Assembly: GCA_028824415.1 (NCBI GenBank)
Contig: JAPPDX010000078.1
Coordinates: 1-37,067, forward strand
Source: a bacterium
GTDB taxonomy: Bacteria > Actinomycetota > Acidimicrobiia > Acidimicrobiales > CATQHL01
DNA length: 37,067 bases
Reading direction: 5' to 3'
Position numbers and translations under genes: made by a program
Notes under the pieces: model-generated
What the model was told of the DNA's origin: nothing
Databases searched by the model: none
Seen by the model: only the letters and a program-made list of their open reading frames with translations
Shown: positions 1 to 7,279 of the stretch, piece by piece
Position numbering within the stretch: position 1 is the stretch's first letter
How the letters are laid out: every line of letters starts with the position of its first letter

Positions 1-78
1 CACGAACTAGACCAAGCCGCATAAACCACGTGTCAACCCAACGGGGGGAAGCTCACACTGCCGCGACTGATTGGGGCT

Positions 79-432
79 TTGCGTGTCGCGCCGGCGGGTC
101 CAGCAAAGAGCTACTGCCCCTGGTGCGGGTGGGCAGGACAGATACACGACAATCCGGACTCCTGCATCGACCACGCGCTGCGCCTCGCCCCCGACCTGCC
201 TACGCCCATCGAACGGTCCTACGTCCGCCTCGTGGCCGTGCGACGCCACCCCGACGGCGAACGATGGACCGCGACGTGCCTCAGCTGCGGCGCCATAACC
301 CACGGCCCCTCGCGGCGCAAAGCACAGGCCGCGACGCTGGCCCATGTCATCGAGTCCTGCGCCGCCGCGTCGCCGCAGCACCGCGACGACGCTCGGCTCC
401 GCCTGGCGCTACGAAAATTCCAGCGCCACTAG
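79..432 (+). CDS. small protein with two Cys/His zinc-finger-like motifs
   Basis: A 117-residue hypothetical protein. Two metal-binding patterns are visible: CPWC followed 12 residues later by CIDH near the N-terminus, and CLSC followed by HVIESC in the C-terminal half. That is two CxxC...(C/H) zinc knuckles in a short basic protein, which suggests binding to nucleic acid or a protein partner. The only plausible start in frame is a TTG at 79, because an in-frame stop lies at 22-24. The upstream 28-60 stretch resembles an insertion-sequence end, so the original 5' end may be lost. Overlapping longer frames lack this cysteine order and look like shadows. No family is recognised and the function is unknown. 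Confidence 0.5.
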   Translation: MRVAPAGPAKSYCPWCGWAGQIHDNPDSCIDHALRLAPDLPTPIERSYVRLVAVRRHPDGERWTATCLSCGAITHGPSRRKAQAATLAHVIESCAAASPQHRDDARLRLALRKFQRH

Positions 433-626
433 CAGACCCCACGCCCGCGTCCACCGCCAACGCGACGCGCACCGCCCGGCACCCAGATCTGCATCCGCTC
501 CCGCGACCCAGGCCGACACCGACACCGACGACCCACGCCAGCGCGCTAACCCCCGAAAGCTCTCGCGCGCACCTCGCCCTAGCCTCCCCAACACCCGAGC
601 ACCCCTACCTGACCGGCCACGCGAAA

Positions 627-734
627 GCCCTCGTGATCGCCCTTGCTGCCGCCCTCGTGGCCGCCCTCGCGGTCACCCTTGCTGCCGCCCTCGTGATCGC
701 CCTCGCGGTCACCCTTGCTGCCGCCCTCGTGGCC
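627..734. repeat. 36-bp tandem repeat (18-bp half-units)
   Basis: Two full 36-bp units (645-680 and 681-716) differ at only a few bases, and partial units flank them on both sides. Each unit is two related 18-mers. Read on the minus strand the array encodes a Gly-rich, charged GGSKGDREG-like repeat; read on the plus strand it encodes Ala/Val/Leu-rich sequence. The period is a multiple of 3, so open frames here are not evidence of coding. No gene could be assigned between 433 and about 945. Confidence 0.7.
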
Positions 735-949
735 CTGCCGTGCCGGAAGTGTGGCACTGCCGACGCGGGGGCGCTGTGGGCCTCCGACTCGATTGCTGCA
801 CCTCCGCAGCCTCCAGCTCGCTGGATCCCTAGCAGGTCGCTCGGGAACTGTCACTGTGCCCGCGACCGTCGGGCGGTGACCGCCGTGGACGGGCAGTGTC
901 CCGCCGAGTGATGGGCCCCTCTGTCAGGTGAGAGCCGTGTTTGTGCTTC

Positions 950-1500
950 GGAGGTCGCTGTGAGGTGCGTCCGAACGCGGTCTGAGATGCGTCGTTCGAG
1001 GACCCGGATGGCTTCTCGTTCGACCTTGCCACGGCTCAGACAGCGCTTGTAGAAGGCGTGGCCCTCGATGCCGGTGCTTCGGATCTAGGAGAGGTGGATG
1101 GCCTTGTTCAGTTGACGGTCACCACCGCGGTTGAGGCGTGAGAGGCGATTCGTCCGCTGCTGGCCTCGACGGGGCAACGCCATAGGCCATCGCGAAGCGG
1201 CCGGGGGCGACGATCTCGGTGAGGATGTCCGCGGCGACGAGGGGACCGCCGCCGTCGATGTCGGTCATCGTCGCGCCCCAGTCGGCGATGGCTCGGGCGA
1301 TGCGGTCGGTGAGCGCGTCGTTGTGTCGGTTGAGCCGGCGTCTGTGGGCGATTCGGCGTCGGGCAACCTCCGCTGGTGTGCAGCGGTCGCCGCCCAAGAG
1401 TCCCGACGCGGTATCGAGATCCTCGCGGCTGGTGAGCGCGCCGACGCGTACGTGGTATCCGCAGCGGATCTTCTCCAGGTCCCCACGGAGTCGGTTGATA
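950..1500 (-). pseudogene. IS110-family transposase remnant (C-terminal part)
   Basis: Reading the minus strand from about 1500 gives the middle and C-terminal region typical of IS110/IS116/IS902 transposases: a NRLRGDLEKIRCGYH-like segment, then GPLVAADILTEI followed by RFAMAYGVAP. After a frameshift near 1155-1190 the frame continues with RGGDRQLNKAIH, an in-frame stop near 1085, and then YKRCLSRGKVEREAIRVL and ISDRVRTHL, the usual end of the family. The N-terminal DEDD catalytic domain is absent because the 1500 boundary abuts an IS21 fragment on the other strand. It cannot encode an active enzyme. Confidence 0.8.
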
Positions 1501-1608
1501 ATCGCACACCGCCTCCTGCACCACGCCCATGTCGTCCTCACCGCCGGTGACAGCATCCGCCTCACCCAAGCCACCGCCGGAAAGGGGCTGACGCCACTGA
1601 CCAACTGA
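1500..1608 (+). pseudogene. IstB (IS21 helper ATPase) C-terminal fragment
   Basis: The plus strand reads HRLLHHAHVVLTAGDS, then IRLTQATAGKGLTPLTN and a stop at 1608. I recognise this as the C-terminal tail of IstB-type AAA+ helper proteins of IS21 elements. Only about 36 codons remain. The fragment joins IS110 sequence at about 1500, so one element was truncated by the other or by a later deletion. The downstream 1609-1690 sequence is the corresponding IS21 end. Confidence 0.6.
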
Positions 1609-1690
1609 ACCGCGGGCAGAACACCTGGCCGCCACCGGGCAGTTCTACTGTCCGCCACCGGGCAGAACCCACTGGCCATTGACAAGGGGG
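1609..1690. repeat. IS21-like terminal sequence, inverted copy at 3661-3750
   Basis: This stretch contains short repeats of a CCACCGGGCAG-type motif. Its reverse complement closely matches 3661-3750, including the shared core TGTCAA(T/C)GGCCAGTGGG and the GTTCAGTTGGTCAG segment adjoining the IstB stop. Multiple short terminal repeats are characteristic of IS21-family ends. The two copies lie in opposite orientation, about 2 kb apart, around the AbiEi-type gene. Confidence 0.6.
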
Positions 1691-1755
1691 TCTGCGCCCA
1701 TCGGAGGCCCTCACCAACAGCGGCGCCGCGGCGCGCGCGGAGCGATGACGAGCCC

Positions 1756-1775
1756 GGTGTAAACGCGTTTACACC
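1756..1775. promoter_or_regulatory. 20-bp perfect palindrome, LacI-type operator candidate
   Basis: The core TGTAAACGCGTTTACA is extended by two base pairs each side to a perfect 20-bp palindrome. The half-site TGTAAACG resembles operators of the LacI/GalR regulator family. No LacI regulator or clear downstream gene is present in this window, so the regulated gene is unknown and the site may be a relic. Confidence 0.4.
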
Positions 1776-1823
1776 CAGGGGCTGCGGAGCGACAAAGGCA
1801 CCCGAACACTGTCCGAAGCCACG

Positions 1824-1868
1824 CGTGTTAGGTCACTTACAGGTGACGTGTTAGGTCACTTACAGGTG
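1824..1868. repeat. 22-bp direct repeat, two copies
   Basis: The 22-mer beginning CGTGTTAGGTCACTTACAGG occurs at 1824-1845 and again at 1847-1868, separated by one base. It lies between the palindrome at 1756 and the hairpin at 1870. It could be a binding-site pair or a duplicated insertion-sequence end. Confidence 0.75.
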
Positions 1869-1869
1869 T

Positions 1870-1908
1870 CGCCCGGGGCCGCAGAGCGGCGCTCTGCGGC
1901 CCCGGGCG
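1870..1908. other. strong GC hairpin (18-bp stem, 3-nt loop)
   Basis: The arms 1870-1887 and 1891-1908 are perfectly complementary around a GGC loop. There is no T-run on either side, so a classical intrinsic terminator is not supported. It directly precedes the 42-bp tandem array. Confidence 0.75.
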
Positions 1909-1939
1909 AGCAATGATCATGATCGTAGGTGCTTCGGCC

Positions 1940-2083
1940 GAGCAACCCGCAGGAACGATATCTGTCGCAATATCCCCGGGCGAGCAATGCGCAGCAACGA
2001 TATCTGTCGCAAAATCCCCGAGCGAGCAATGCGCAGCAACGATATCTGTCGCAATATCCCCGAGCGAGCAATCCGCAAAAACG
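1940..2083. repeat. 42-bp tandem array (iteron-like), about 3.4 copies
   Basis: Units run 1940-1981, 1982-2023 and 2024-2065, with a partial unit at 2066-2083. Each contains a GAGCAATGCGCAGCAACG-like start and the AT-richer core GATATCTGTCGCAATATCC. Units are nearly identical and have no unique spacers, so this is not a CRISPR. All frames stay open because 42 is a multiple of 3. Local GC is lower than in the surroundings. An iteron or partition-site role is possible but unproven. Confidence 0.75.
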
Positions 2084-2219
2084 AAAAGCCGGCCTGGAAC
2101 GCTCAAAAACCGCGAAAGTCGCAAAGACAACACACCGGAATAACACAGAACATCTCGAAAGGCCGGTCCTCGCCGCTCCCCCACCGCGCCCCGCGAAACC
2201 GCCCCTACCAGGGAGAATG

Positions 2220-2250
2220 TGTGAGATGCCGCCGCAGGCGGCATCTCACA
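2220..2250. other. hairpin (14-bp stem, 3-nt loop)
   Basis: The arms 2220-2233 and 2237-2250 (TGTGAGATGCCGCC and its complement) flank a GCA loop. It lies downstream of the minus-strand AbiEi-type gene and could end or stabilise that transcript, though no T-run follows. Confidence 0.6.
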
Positions 2251-2501
2251 GATGTGTGGGGTGATCATCTACAGCCGCTAATCGGGCGAGGGTGTGACGG
2301 AGCATGGCGTCGCGTGGCTCGTGAGGGCGAGGGTGTGCGGGGGACTCGGGAGTCCTAGAGCCTGGATCCGTGGCTCGCGTGGGATGGTGGGTGTCATGTG
2401 GAGCTGGTCTGGGATCTGTGGATGGGGCTGGCTCTGGATGCGTGTCTCGGCATGGGTGACATGACCACCCATCGCCGGCGGTGCAGGTTGTTCTGGGCGG
2501 T

Positions 2502-3335
2502 TCATCCGGCGATCTGGTCGGCGAGCGCATCAGGCGTCGTCCACCAGGCCACCCGCCGAGCCTCATCGGACCATCCCCCTGGGTATCGTGCTGCGGCGCG
2601 GCTGGTCAGGTCGATCCACCGATCGCCGCGGCCCGGCGCTGCGTCCAACTCCAACCACTCCTCAGCGGGACGCACGAGCAGCTCCCCAGCCGGGGCGGTC
2701 CGGGCCAGGCCCGCAGCAACGGACGCGATGCGACGCAATCCCGCGCGCCAACCCAGCCGCGCCGCCAACTCCTGCACGCCGGCGGCAGCGAACGCGTCGC
2801 CGCCCCAACAGATCGCGTACCCGATGTACTCCTCGCAGCGGGGAGCGCTGGCGGGGTACTGAGCGCATTCCAGCAGCGCCCGGTCCGGGGTAGAGACCGC
2901 AGTCCGCTCCGTGAACCAGCGGGCGCCCACGCCGAAGACGTTCTCGCTCTCGCGCACGTGCAGCACGCCCGCCGAGCGGACCCGGGCACCGGGACGCGAC
3001 GTCGTGACCACCGTCAGCGGGAACGTCAGCGGGATCCCCGCCGCAGAGAGCCCGCTGAGATAGCCCAGGCGCCGCACCCCCGGCCCGAAGAGCCCATCCA
3101 ACAATCTCTCCACCTCCGGCACCCACAGCCCCGGCGGCGTGTCGCTGGTCGCCGGCGGCGGCGACGTAGAGGCCGGCTGCTGCCACCACCCATGTCCCAA
3201 ACGGCGCAGGTGGCCACGCTCCGCCAGCCGCCGCAGCGCCCTGGAGGCCGACGAGGGCGCGACACCAGCAGCCTCGCGGTACTGCGATGTCGCGAAGGTC
3301 GCCGGCAGCGCCCCAAGAACCGCTTCAGCATCCAT
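2502..3335 (-). CDS. AbiEi-type antitoxin / winged-helix transcriptional regulator (orphan)
   Basis: A 277-residue protein starting MDAEAVLGALPATFATSQYR. Residues about 8-50 form a winged helix-turn-helix-like segment (TSQYREAAGVAPSSASRALR, then LRRLGHGWW). The rest resembles the body of AbiEi-like type IV antitoxins: PTFPLTVVTTSRPGAR-like strands and a VSTPDRALLEC motif. In that family the protein represses its operon and neutralises an AbiEii nucleotidyltransferase toxin. The ATG at 3335 is preferred over the longer frame because it sits at the HTH boundary. The stop overlaps a downstream ATG (2505), but the 75-residue Pro-rich frame there does not look like AbiEii, so the toxin appears to be missing. 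IS21 debris flanks the gene on both sides. Confidence 0.6.
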   Translation of the reverse strand: MDAEAVLGALPATFATSQYREAAGVAPSSASRALRRLAERGHLRRLGHGWWQQPASTSPPPATSDTPPGLWVPEVERLLDGLFGPGVRRLGYLSGLSAAGIPLTFPLTVVTTSRPGARVRSAGVLHVRESENVFGVGARWFTERTAVSTPDRALLECAQYPASAPRCEEYIGYAICWGGDAFAAAGVQELAARLGWRAGLRRIASVAAGLARTAPAGELLVRPAEEWLELDAAPGRGDRWIDLTSRAAARYPGGWSDEARRVAWWTTPDALADQIAG

Positions 3336-3660
3336 ACCTGAAATGTACACCTCGGGCGAGTGAGCGGCTGTCCCCCACCCCAGTCCAGGGACACTCCCGG
3401 TCGTCACATGCCGCCCCCCTTCTCGCGTATTCCTCGCACTCTGCCCCTCTCGGCCCGCCCCCGGCCGGGAACCTTGACGAGCCGAACTCCTCCTCGACGT
3501 GATGGAAGACCGCCCGGTGGCCCCAGACGCCGCTCTCCAGCCGCTCGGGGCCGTTGTGCGACCCCGGCCGCCCGCGGCGCTCCTGAGCCGTGCTGGCTCG
3601 ACTCAGGGGATTCTCCAGAGCCGCTCGATCCCCCACCACGCCGCTCAACTCCGCCAAACC

Positions 3661-3840
3661 ATGTCAACGGCCAGTGGGATCTGCTCAGTGGCGGCCAGCA
3701 GAACTGCCCGCCAGCGGCCAGGTTTTCTGGCCGAGGTTCAGTTGGTCAGCTGCATCACTCCCCGTCGGCGTTGGCTTGGGGCAGGCGGGTGCTGGCGTCG
3801 GCGTGGCGAGGCCTCGCGATCTGCTCAACGTCATCTGGAC
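3661..3840 (-). pseudogene. degraded IS21 end with IstB C-terminal trace
   Basis: This is the second, inverted copy of the IS21 end at 1500-1690. The terminal part (3661-3750) matches well. Beyond it, the minus-strand frame matching the IstB tail is broken by substitutions, with only a trace of the terminal LTN-stop. The rest of 3336-3900 carries the upstream region of the AbiEi-type gene and no convincing gene. Confidence 0.5.
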
Positions 3841-3901
3841 GACCCCATGTGGACGGGGGTCTTCGGAGCGCTGCGACGTGTTGGCGTGTACTGTTCGCGG
3901 T

Positions 3902-4041
3902 GCCGTTGAACGTCGGGGTCTTGCCGGACTCCCACTAGTGCGACCGTCTGCGGGGAGGACCTTTCCCGGGGCTCCCTTTGGAGGGTCGCGTGGGCGTTGA
4001 ACGGCGGTTGAGGTCCGTTTCGCGCCGAGGGGAGCCGCTCC
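3902..4041 (+). promoter_or_regulatory. structured 5' leader RNA candidate, copy 1
   Basis: This 140-nt leader ends at the GTG start of the 14-repeat RCC1 gene and is clearly homologous to 13311-13450, which precedes the second RCC1 gene. Predicted elements are an outer stem (GCCGTTGAACG at 3902 with CGTTGAACGGC at 3994, one mismatch), an internal hairpin with a TTGCCG loop, a GCGACC/GGTCGC stem (3940-3945 with 3984-3989), and a GGGGAG/CTCCC hairpin. The 3' end carries a GGGGAG ribosome-binding site. One base pair in the TTGCCG hairpin changes from C-G to T-A between copies, which is compensatory. No known riboswitch class could be assigned. Confidence 0.55.
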
Positions 4042-6291
4042 GTGAGCACCGCCGATCCCGCCGAGCCCGCCCTTTCCGAGTTCGTTGCCCGCCGCCCGTC
4101 CGCGACCGCGCCGGTGGCACCGCGATCGCGGATTTGCCGCGCGCGTCCCCGCCGCGTAACGAGGAGCGGCCTCGCTGCGGCTGTGGCGGTGGTGGCGGTG
4201 CTCGCCGCGGTGGCGGTGTCGTCGCCTGTCGCGGCGCAGTCGGGGGATGATCGCTCCGATGAGGTGCGCATCGTGGCGCGTCGGCTCGCTGATGCACGTC
4301 TCGAGTTCGGCCTGCAACAGCGCGACGCTGGGGACTCCTGGGGCGAGCGGATGCTGCCCACTCAGCGTTTCTTTCCCGCCGACGCCGCGGTGGACCGGTG
4401 GTTGCGGAGTTCGCCGCTGACCGTCCGCGTCGCCGCGTCGGGCGATGAGGACGCCGTCGACGTGGCGGTGCGGATCGTGGCCCGCAAGGTCGCCGACGGG
4501 CGGGTGGAGTTCGGCCTGCGCAAGGTCCAAAGCGACGGCACTCTCAGTGGCACCCTCCTGCCGCGGTCGCGTTTCTTCCCCACCGACGCCGCCGTCGGGC
4601 GGTGGCTGCAGAGCACCCCCGTCTCGGTGACGACCACCCGGCCGGCCAGCGCGGCACCCACGACACCGACCGCGCCGGAGCCCGCGCCGGAGCCTGCGGC
4701 CCGGTACACCGGCGTTGCTGCGGGCTATGCGCACGCCTGTGCGATCGGCTCTGAGGGGTCGGTGGTCTGTTGGGGCGACAACTCCGCGGGCCAGGCGAGC
4801 CCCCCGCCGGGACGGTTCAGCGCCGTGACCGCCGGCGCCTGGTACTCCTGCGCCCTGCGCACCGACGGCGCCATCGCCTGCTGGGGAGAGTCCGACGCCG
4901 TGGCGGAGACGCCAACGAGCGGGCAGTTCGAAGCGGTCGCCGCGGGCTCCTCGCATGCCTGCGCGGTCCGGACAGGCCAGACACTCACATGCTGGGGCAA
5001 CAACGACGACGGCCAGGCCGACGCCCCCGGCGGGCAGTTCGCGGCGGTCGGCGGCGGCAACTTTCACTCCTGCGCCCTGAGCACCGGCGGCACCATCACG
5101 TGCTGGGGCACCGACCCCCACGGCATCTTCGGCCAGCTCGACGCGCCGAGCGGCCAGTTCACCACCCTGTCGGTCGGCAACGCACACTCGTGCGCCCTGC
5201 AGGCCGACGGGACCGCCGCCTGCTGGGGCAGCAACGACACCGGCGAAACCGATCTCCCGTCGGCGCAGTTCAGCGCCGTCGCCGCCGGCGCATCACACAC
5301 CTGCGCCATCCGCACCAGCGGGACGATCGCCTGCACCGGATGGAACTCCGACGGCCAGGCGGATCCCCCCGCCGGGCAGTTCAGCGCCGTCGCCGCCGGC
5401 GGACGCCTGTCGTGCGGACTGGGCACGGACAGCGGCATTCGCTGCTGGGGCCTCGACGTGGCGGGCCCATGGGGCGGGCAATTCACCGCCATCGACGCGG
5501 GAGACGCGCACCTCTGCGGCCTCGGCGCCGACGGCACCGTCTCCTGCGCCGGAGCAGCCGGTCTCTTCGGCCAGTCTGAGGTTCCCGAGGGGCGGTTCAT
5601 CGCGGTCGCCGCCGGTGACCGCCACTCGTGCGGGGTGCGCGCCGATGGTTCCATCGCCTGCTGGGGCAGCACGGCGTACGGCCTGTTGAACGCCCCCACC
5701 GGGGAGTTCAACACCATCGCCGCCGGCGGCTGGCACACCTGCGCGTTGCGCAGCAACGGGACCGCCACCTGCTGGGGTTCGGGTCGCTACGGCGAACTCA
5801 GCCCCCCGCCGGGTGCCTTCAGCGCGCTCGCCGTCGGCTGGTGGCACGTCTGCGGCCTGCGCAGCGACGCCAGCATCGCCTGCTGGGGATCCAACAGCGA
5901 AGCGCAGACGGCAGCACCGGAGGGGAACTTCCAGGCGATCGCCGCCGGCCGGTCGCACTCCTGCGCGCTCCGCAGCGACGGCACCGTCACCTGCTGGGGC
6001 AGCAACCGGTACGGCCAGACCGACGCCCCCAGCGGGGAATTCACCGACATCACCGTCAACGACTGGCACTCATGCGCGCTCCGCACCGACGGCACCGTCA
6101 CCTGCTGGGGAAACAACCCCGACGAAGACTTCGGCCAGGCCGACGCCCCCGAAGATCGGTTCACCGCCGTCACCGCCGGGAGGGGATTCACCTGCGGCCT
6201 GCACGAAGACGGCACCGCGCGTTGCTGGGGCCGGTCACCGTGGACCGCGATCCCCAGCGGCGCGGAGTTCGCCAGCGGCCGGCCTGCGTGA
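4042..6291 (+). CDS. secreted/anchored protein with 14 RCC1-type beta-propeller repeats
   Basis: A 749-residue protein with a long basic N-terminus and then a hydrophobic segment around residues 44-68 ending in VAAQS (signal peptide or anchor). Residues about 73-120 and 148-195 are two copies of a small domain with the pattern RIVAR..ADGRVEFGL...LP..RFFP.DAAV.RWL.S. After a Thr/Pro/Ala linker come fourteen units of about 38 residues of the type F.AVAAG..HSCALR.DGT..CWG, characteristic of RCC1/BLIP-II-like propellers. Fourteen units suit two seven-bladed propellers. Most blades carry two Cys (SCALR and CWG), possibly one disulfide per blade. The start is a GTG behind GGGGAG in the structured leader. 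The next small gene overlaps its stop. Likely role: extracellular binding or interaction; the ligand is unknown. Confidence 0.8.
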   Translation: MSTADPAEPALSEFVARRPSATAPVAPRSRICRARPRRVTRSGLAAAVAVVAVLAAVAVSSPVAAQSGDDRSDEVRIVARRLADARLEFGLQQRDAGDSWGERMLPTQRFFPADAAVDRWLRSSPLTVRVAASGDEDAVDVAVRIVARKVADGRVEFGLRKVQSDGTLSGTLLPRSRFFPTDAAVGRWLQSTPVSVTTTRPASAAPTTPTAPEPAPEPAARYTGVAAGYAHACAIGSEGSVVCWGDNSAGQASPPPGRFSAVTAGAWYSCALRTDGAIACWGESDAVAETPTSGQFEAVAAGSSHACAVRTGQTLTCWGNNDDGQADAPGGQFAAVGGGNFHSCALSTGGTITCWGTDPHGIFGQLDAPSGQFTTLSVGNAHSCALQADGTAACWGSNDTGETDLPSAQFSAVAAGASHTCAIRTSGTIACTGWNSDGQADPPAGQFSAVAAGGRLSCGLGTDSGIRCWGLDVAGPWGGQFTAIDAGDAHLCGLGADGTVSCAGAAGLFGQSEVPEGRFIAVAAGDRHSCGVRADGSIACWGSTAYGLLNAPTGEFNTIAAGGWHTCALRSNGTATCWGSGRYGELSPPPGAFSALAVGWWHVCGLRSDASIACWGSNSEAQTAAPEGNFQAIAAGRSHSCALRSDGTVTCWGSNRYGQTDAPSGEFTDITVNDWHSCALRTDGTVTCWGNNPDEDFGQADAPEDRFTAVTAGRGFTCGLHEDGTARCWGRSPWTAIPSGAEFASGRPA

Positions 6292-6548
6292 CCGCCGCCA
6301 GCGAGGTCGCACTCGAGGACCTCCGCCACGGCACCATCCTCGCCGCCCGCGCCGCAGGCGCCAGCTGGGCCGATGTGGCGAGCGCCCTGGGCATCGCCAC
6401 CGACGAGGCCCAGAAGGTCTACACACGGGTCGCATGGCGGCGCCTCGATGCGGCGGCCAACCTGAACCTCGACGTGTCCGACGCAGAGGCGAACGACCTC
6501 GCTGTACGTGTCATCAGCGAAGAGCGCCTCGGGCTGCCCCTCCCCTGA
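6288..6548 (+). CDS. small helix-turn-helix-like protein, coupled to the RCC1 gene
   Basis: An 86-residue protein beginning MTAASEVALEDLRHG. Its GTG start overlaps the RCC1 stop (GTGA at 6288-6291), so translation is probably coupled. The segment ILAARAAGASWADVASALG followed by IATDEAQKVYTRVAW has the spacing of a helix-turn-helix like those seen in sigma region 4 or small actinobacterial DNA-binding proteins. It is acidic and Ala-rich with no signal peptide, so it should be cytoplasmic although its partner is exported. It may regulate the locus. The HTH assignment rests on pattern only. Confidence 0.5.
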   Translation: MTAASEVALEDLRHGTILAARAAGASWADVASALGIATDEAQKVYTRVAWRRLDAAANLNLDVSDAEANDLAVRVISEERLGLPLP

Positions 6549-6786
6549 CGGCTACCACCCGCGTCGTCACGGACGCGGACACGTTCATCTCGGCGGGCGT
6601 CGAACCGCACGGTCCGCCCCCGGTGGGCACAGACCCCGCCCCGCGAAGGCCCGGCGTCGCGGAAGCTCAGCCGCCCCGGAAACCAACTCGGGACCGCCGA
6701 AGCGGTGCCGAGCCGACTTCTCGCCGCCGCGACATGGTTTGTACCTGGGTGGGGTGCCGCCGCGGTCGACCGCCTGGGGGTGTCGC

Positions 6787-7269
6787 TTACCGCCGCCGCC
6801 GGGCGGGTGGTCTGTTGATCTCTTCGGGCGAGAGGACGACGGCGACGCCGTCGACGAGCAGGTGGTCGGCGGGGAACGCGACGTTGCGCGCCGCGAACTG
6901 GGGCGGCGAGGTTGCGATGCGCCATTCGTGTTCGGCCTCGAAGGTGGGGCCCGGGATCCAGAGTTCGTCGAGTCGCCGCCGCGGGTTGTAGACCCAATCT
7001 GGGGGCGGGATGTCGGCGGCGTGGGCGAGGAATTCGCCGTAGGCGCCGACGAACGCGTCCCAGCGGGCGTCGATCACATCGGGCTCTTCGGCCAGCAGGA
7101 CGCGCCGCGCCTCCGGTGACGGCGCGTCGCGGAAGACCATGCCGAAGTCGTTGATGAGCAGTCGCTGGCACCACACGTCGTCGCCGCTGTGGGCGCCGCG
7201 CCGCAGGTGCGGGACGTAGTTGGCGAGCACGTTCGCGGTGATCGTGGCATCGAAGCCGGTGTCGGTCAC
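6787..7269 (-). CDS. conserved hypothetical protein (toxin-antitoxin-neighbourhood type)
   Basis: A protein of about 160 residues from a GTG at 7269 (MTDTGFDATITANVLANYVP). Recognisable blocks are DVWCQRLLINDFGMVF, RWDAFVGAYGEFLAHAADIP followed by PPDWV, and FAARNVAFPADHLLVDG near the end. The middle block (W-x6-LA...P-x-W) resembles small actinobacterial proteins often found next to nucleotidyltransferase-like or toxin-antitoxin genes; I cannot name the family with certainty. The start is placed 10 nt after the stop of the metallophosphoesterase remnant, suggesting an ancestral two-gene unit. Longer upstream frames consist of shadow sequence. There is no membrane or signal segment. Confidence 0.55.
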   Translation of the reverse strand: MTDTGFDATITANVLANYVPHLRRGAHSGDDVWCQRLLINDFGMVFRDAPSPEARRVLLAEEPDVIDARWDAFVGAYGEFLAHAADIPPPDWVYNPRRRLDELWIPGPTFEAEHEWRIATSPPQFAARNVAFPADHLLVDGVAVVLSPEEINRPPARRRR

Positions 7270-7279
7270 GGGCCGGTCG

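Noticed and set aside
30-911. 293-codon plus-strand frame at the left edge
   Set aside because: It runs through the repeat and low-complexity sequence; the overlapping 79-432 frame has ordered Cys/His motifs instead.
1940-2083. CRISPR array
   Set aside because: Units are contiguous and nearly identical, with no unique spacers and no cas genes.
1929-2264. Repeat protein with 14-residue units over the 42-bp array
   Set aside because: Frames on both strands stay open over a period divisible by 3; there is no ribosome-binding site and no preference among frames.
2278-2505. AbiEii toxin gene downstream of the AbiEi-type gene
   Set aside because: An ATGA overlap exists, but the 75-residue Pro/Thr-rich frame has no nucleotidyltransferase motif.
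3902-4041. c-di-AMP (ydaO-type) riboswitch
   Set aside because: A GGAGGACC-like stretch is shared, but the conserved 3' half of that class is missing, so I do not name a class.
3685-5187. 500-codon open frame on the minus strand
   Set aside because: It lies antisense to the leader and the RCC1-repeat gene, whose blades are unmistakable on the plus strand; high GC keeps the opposite frame open.
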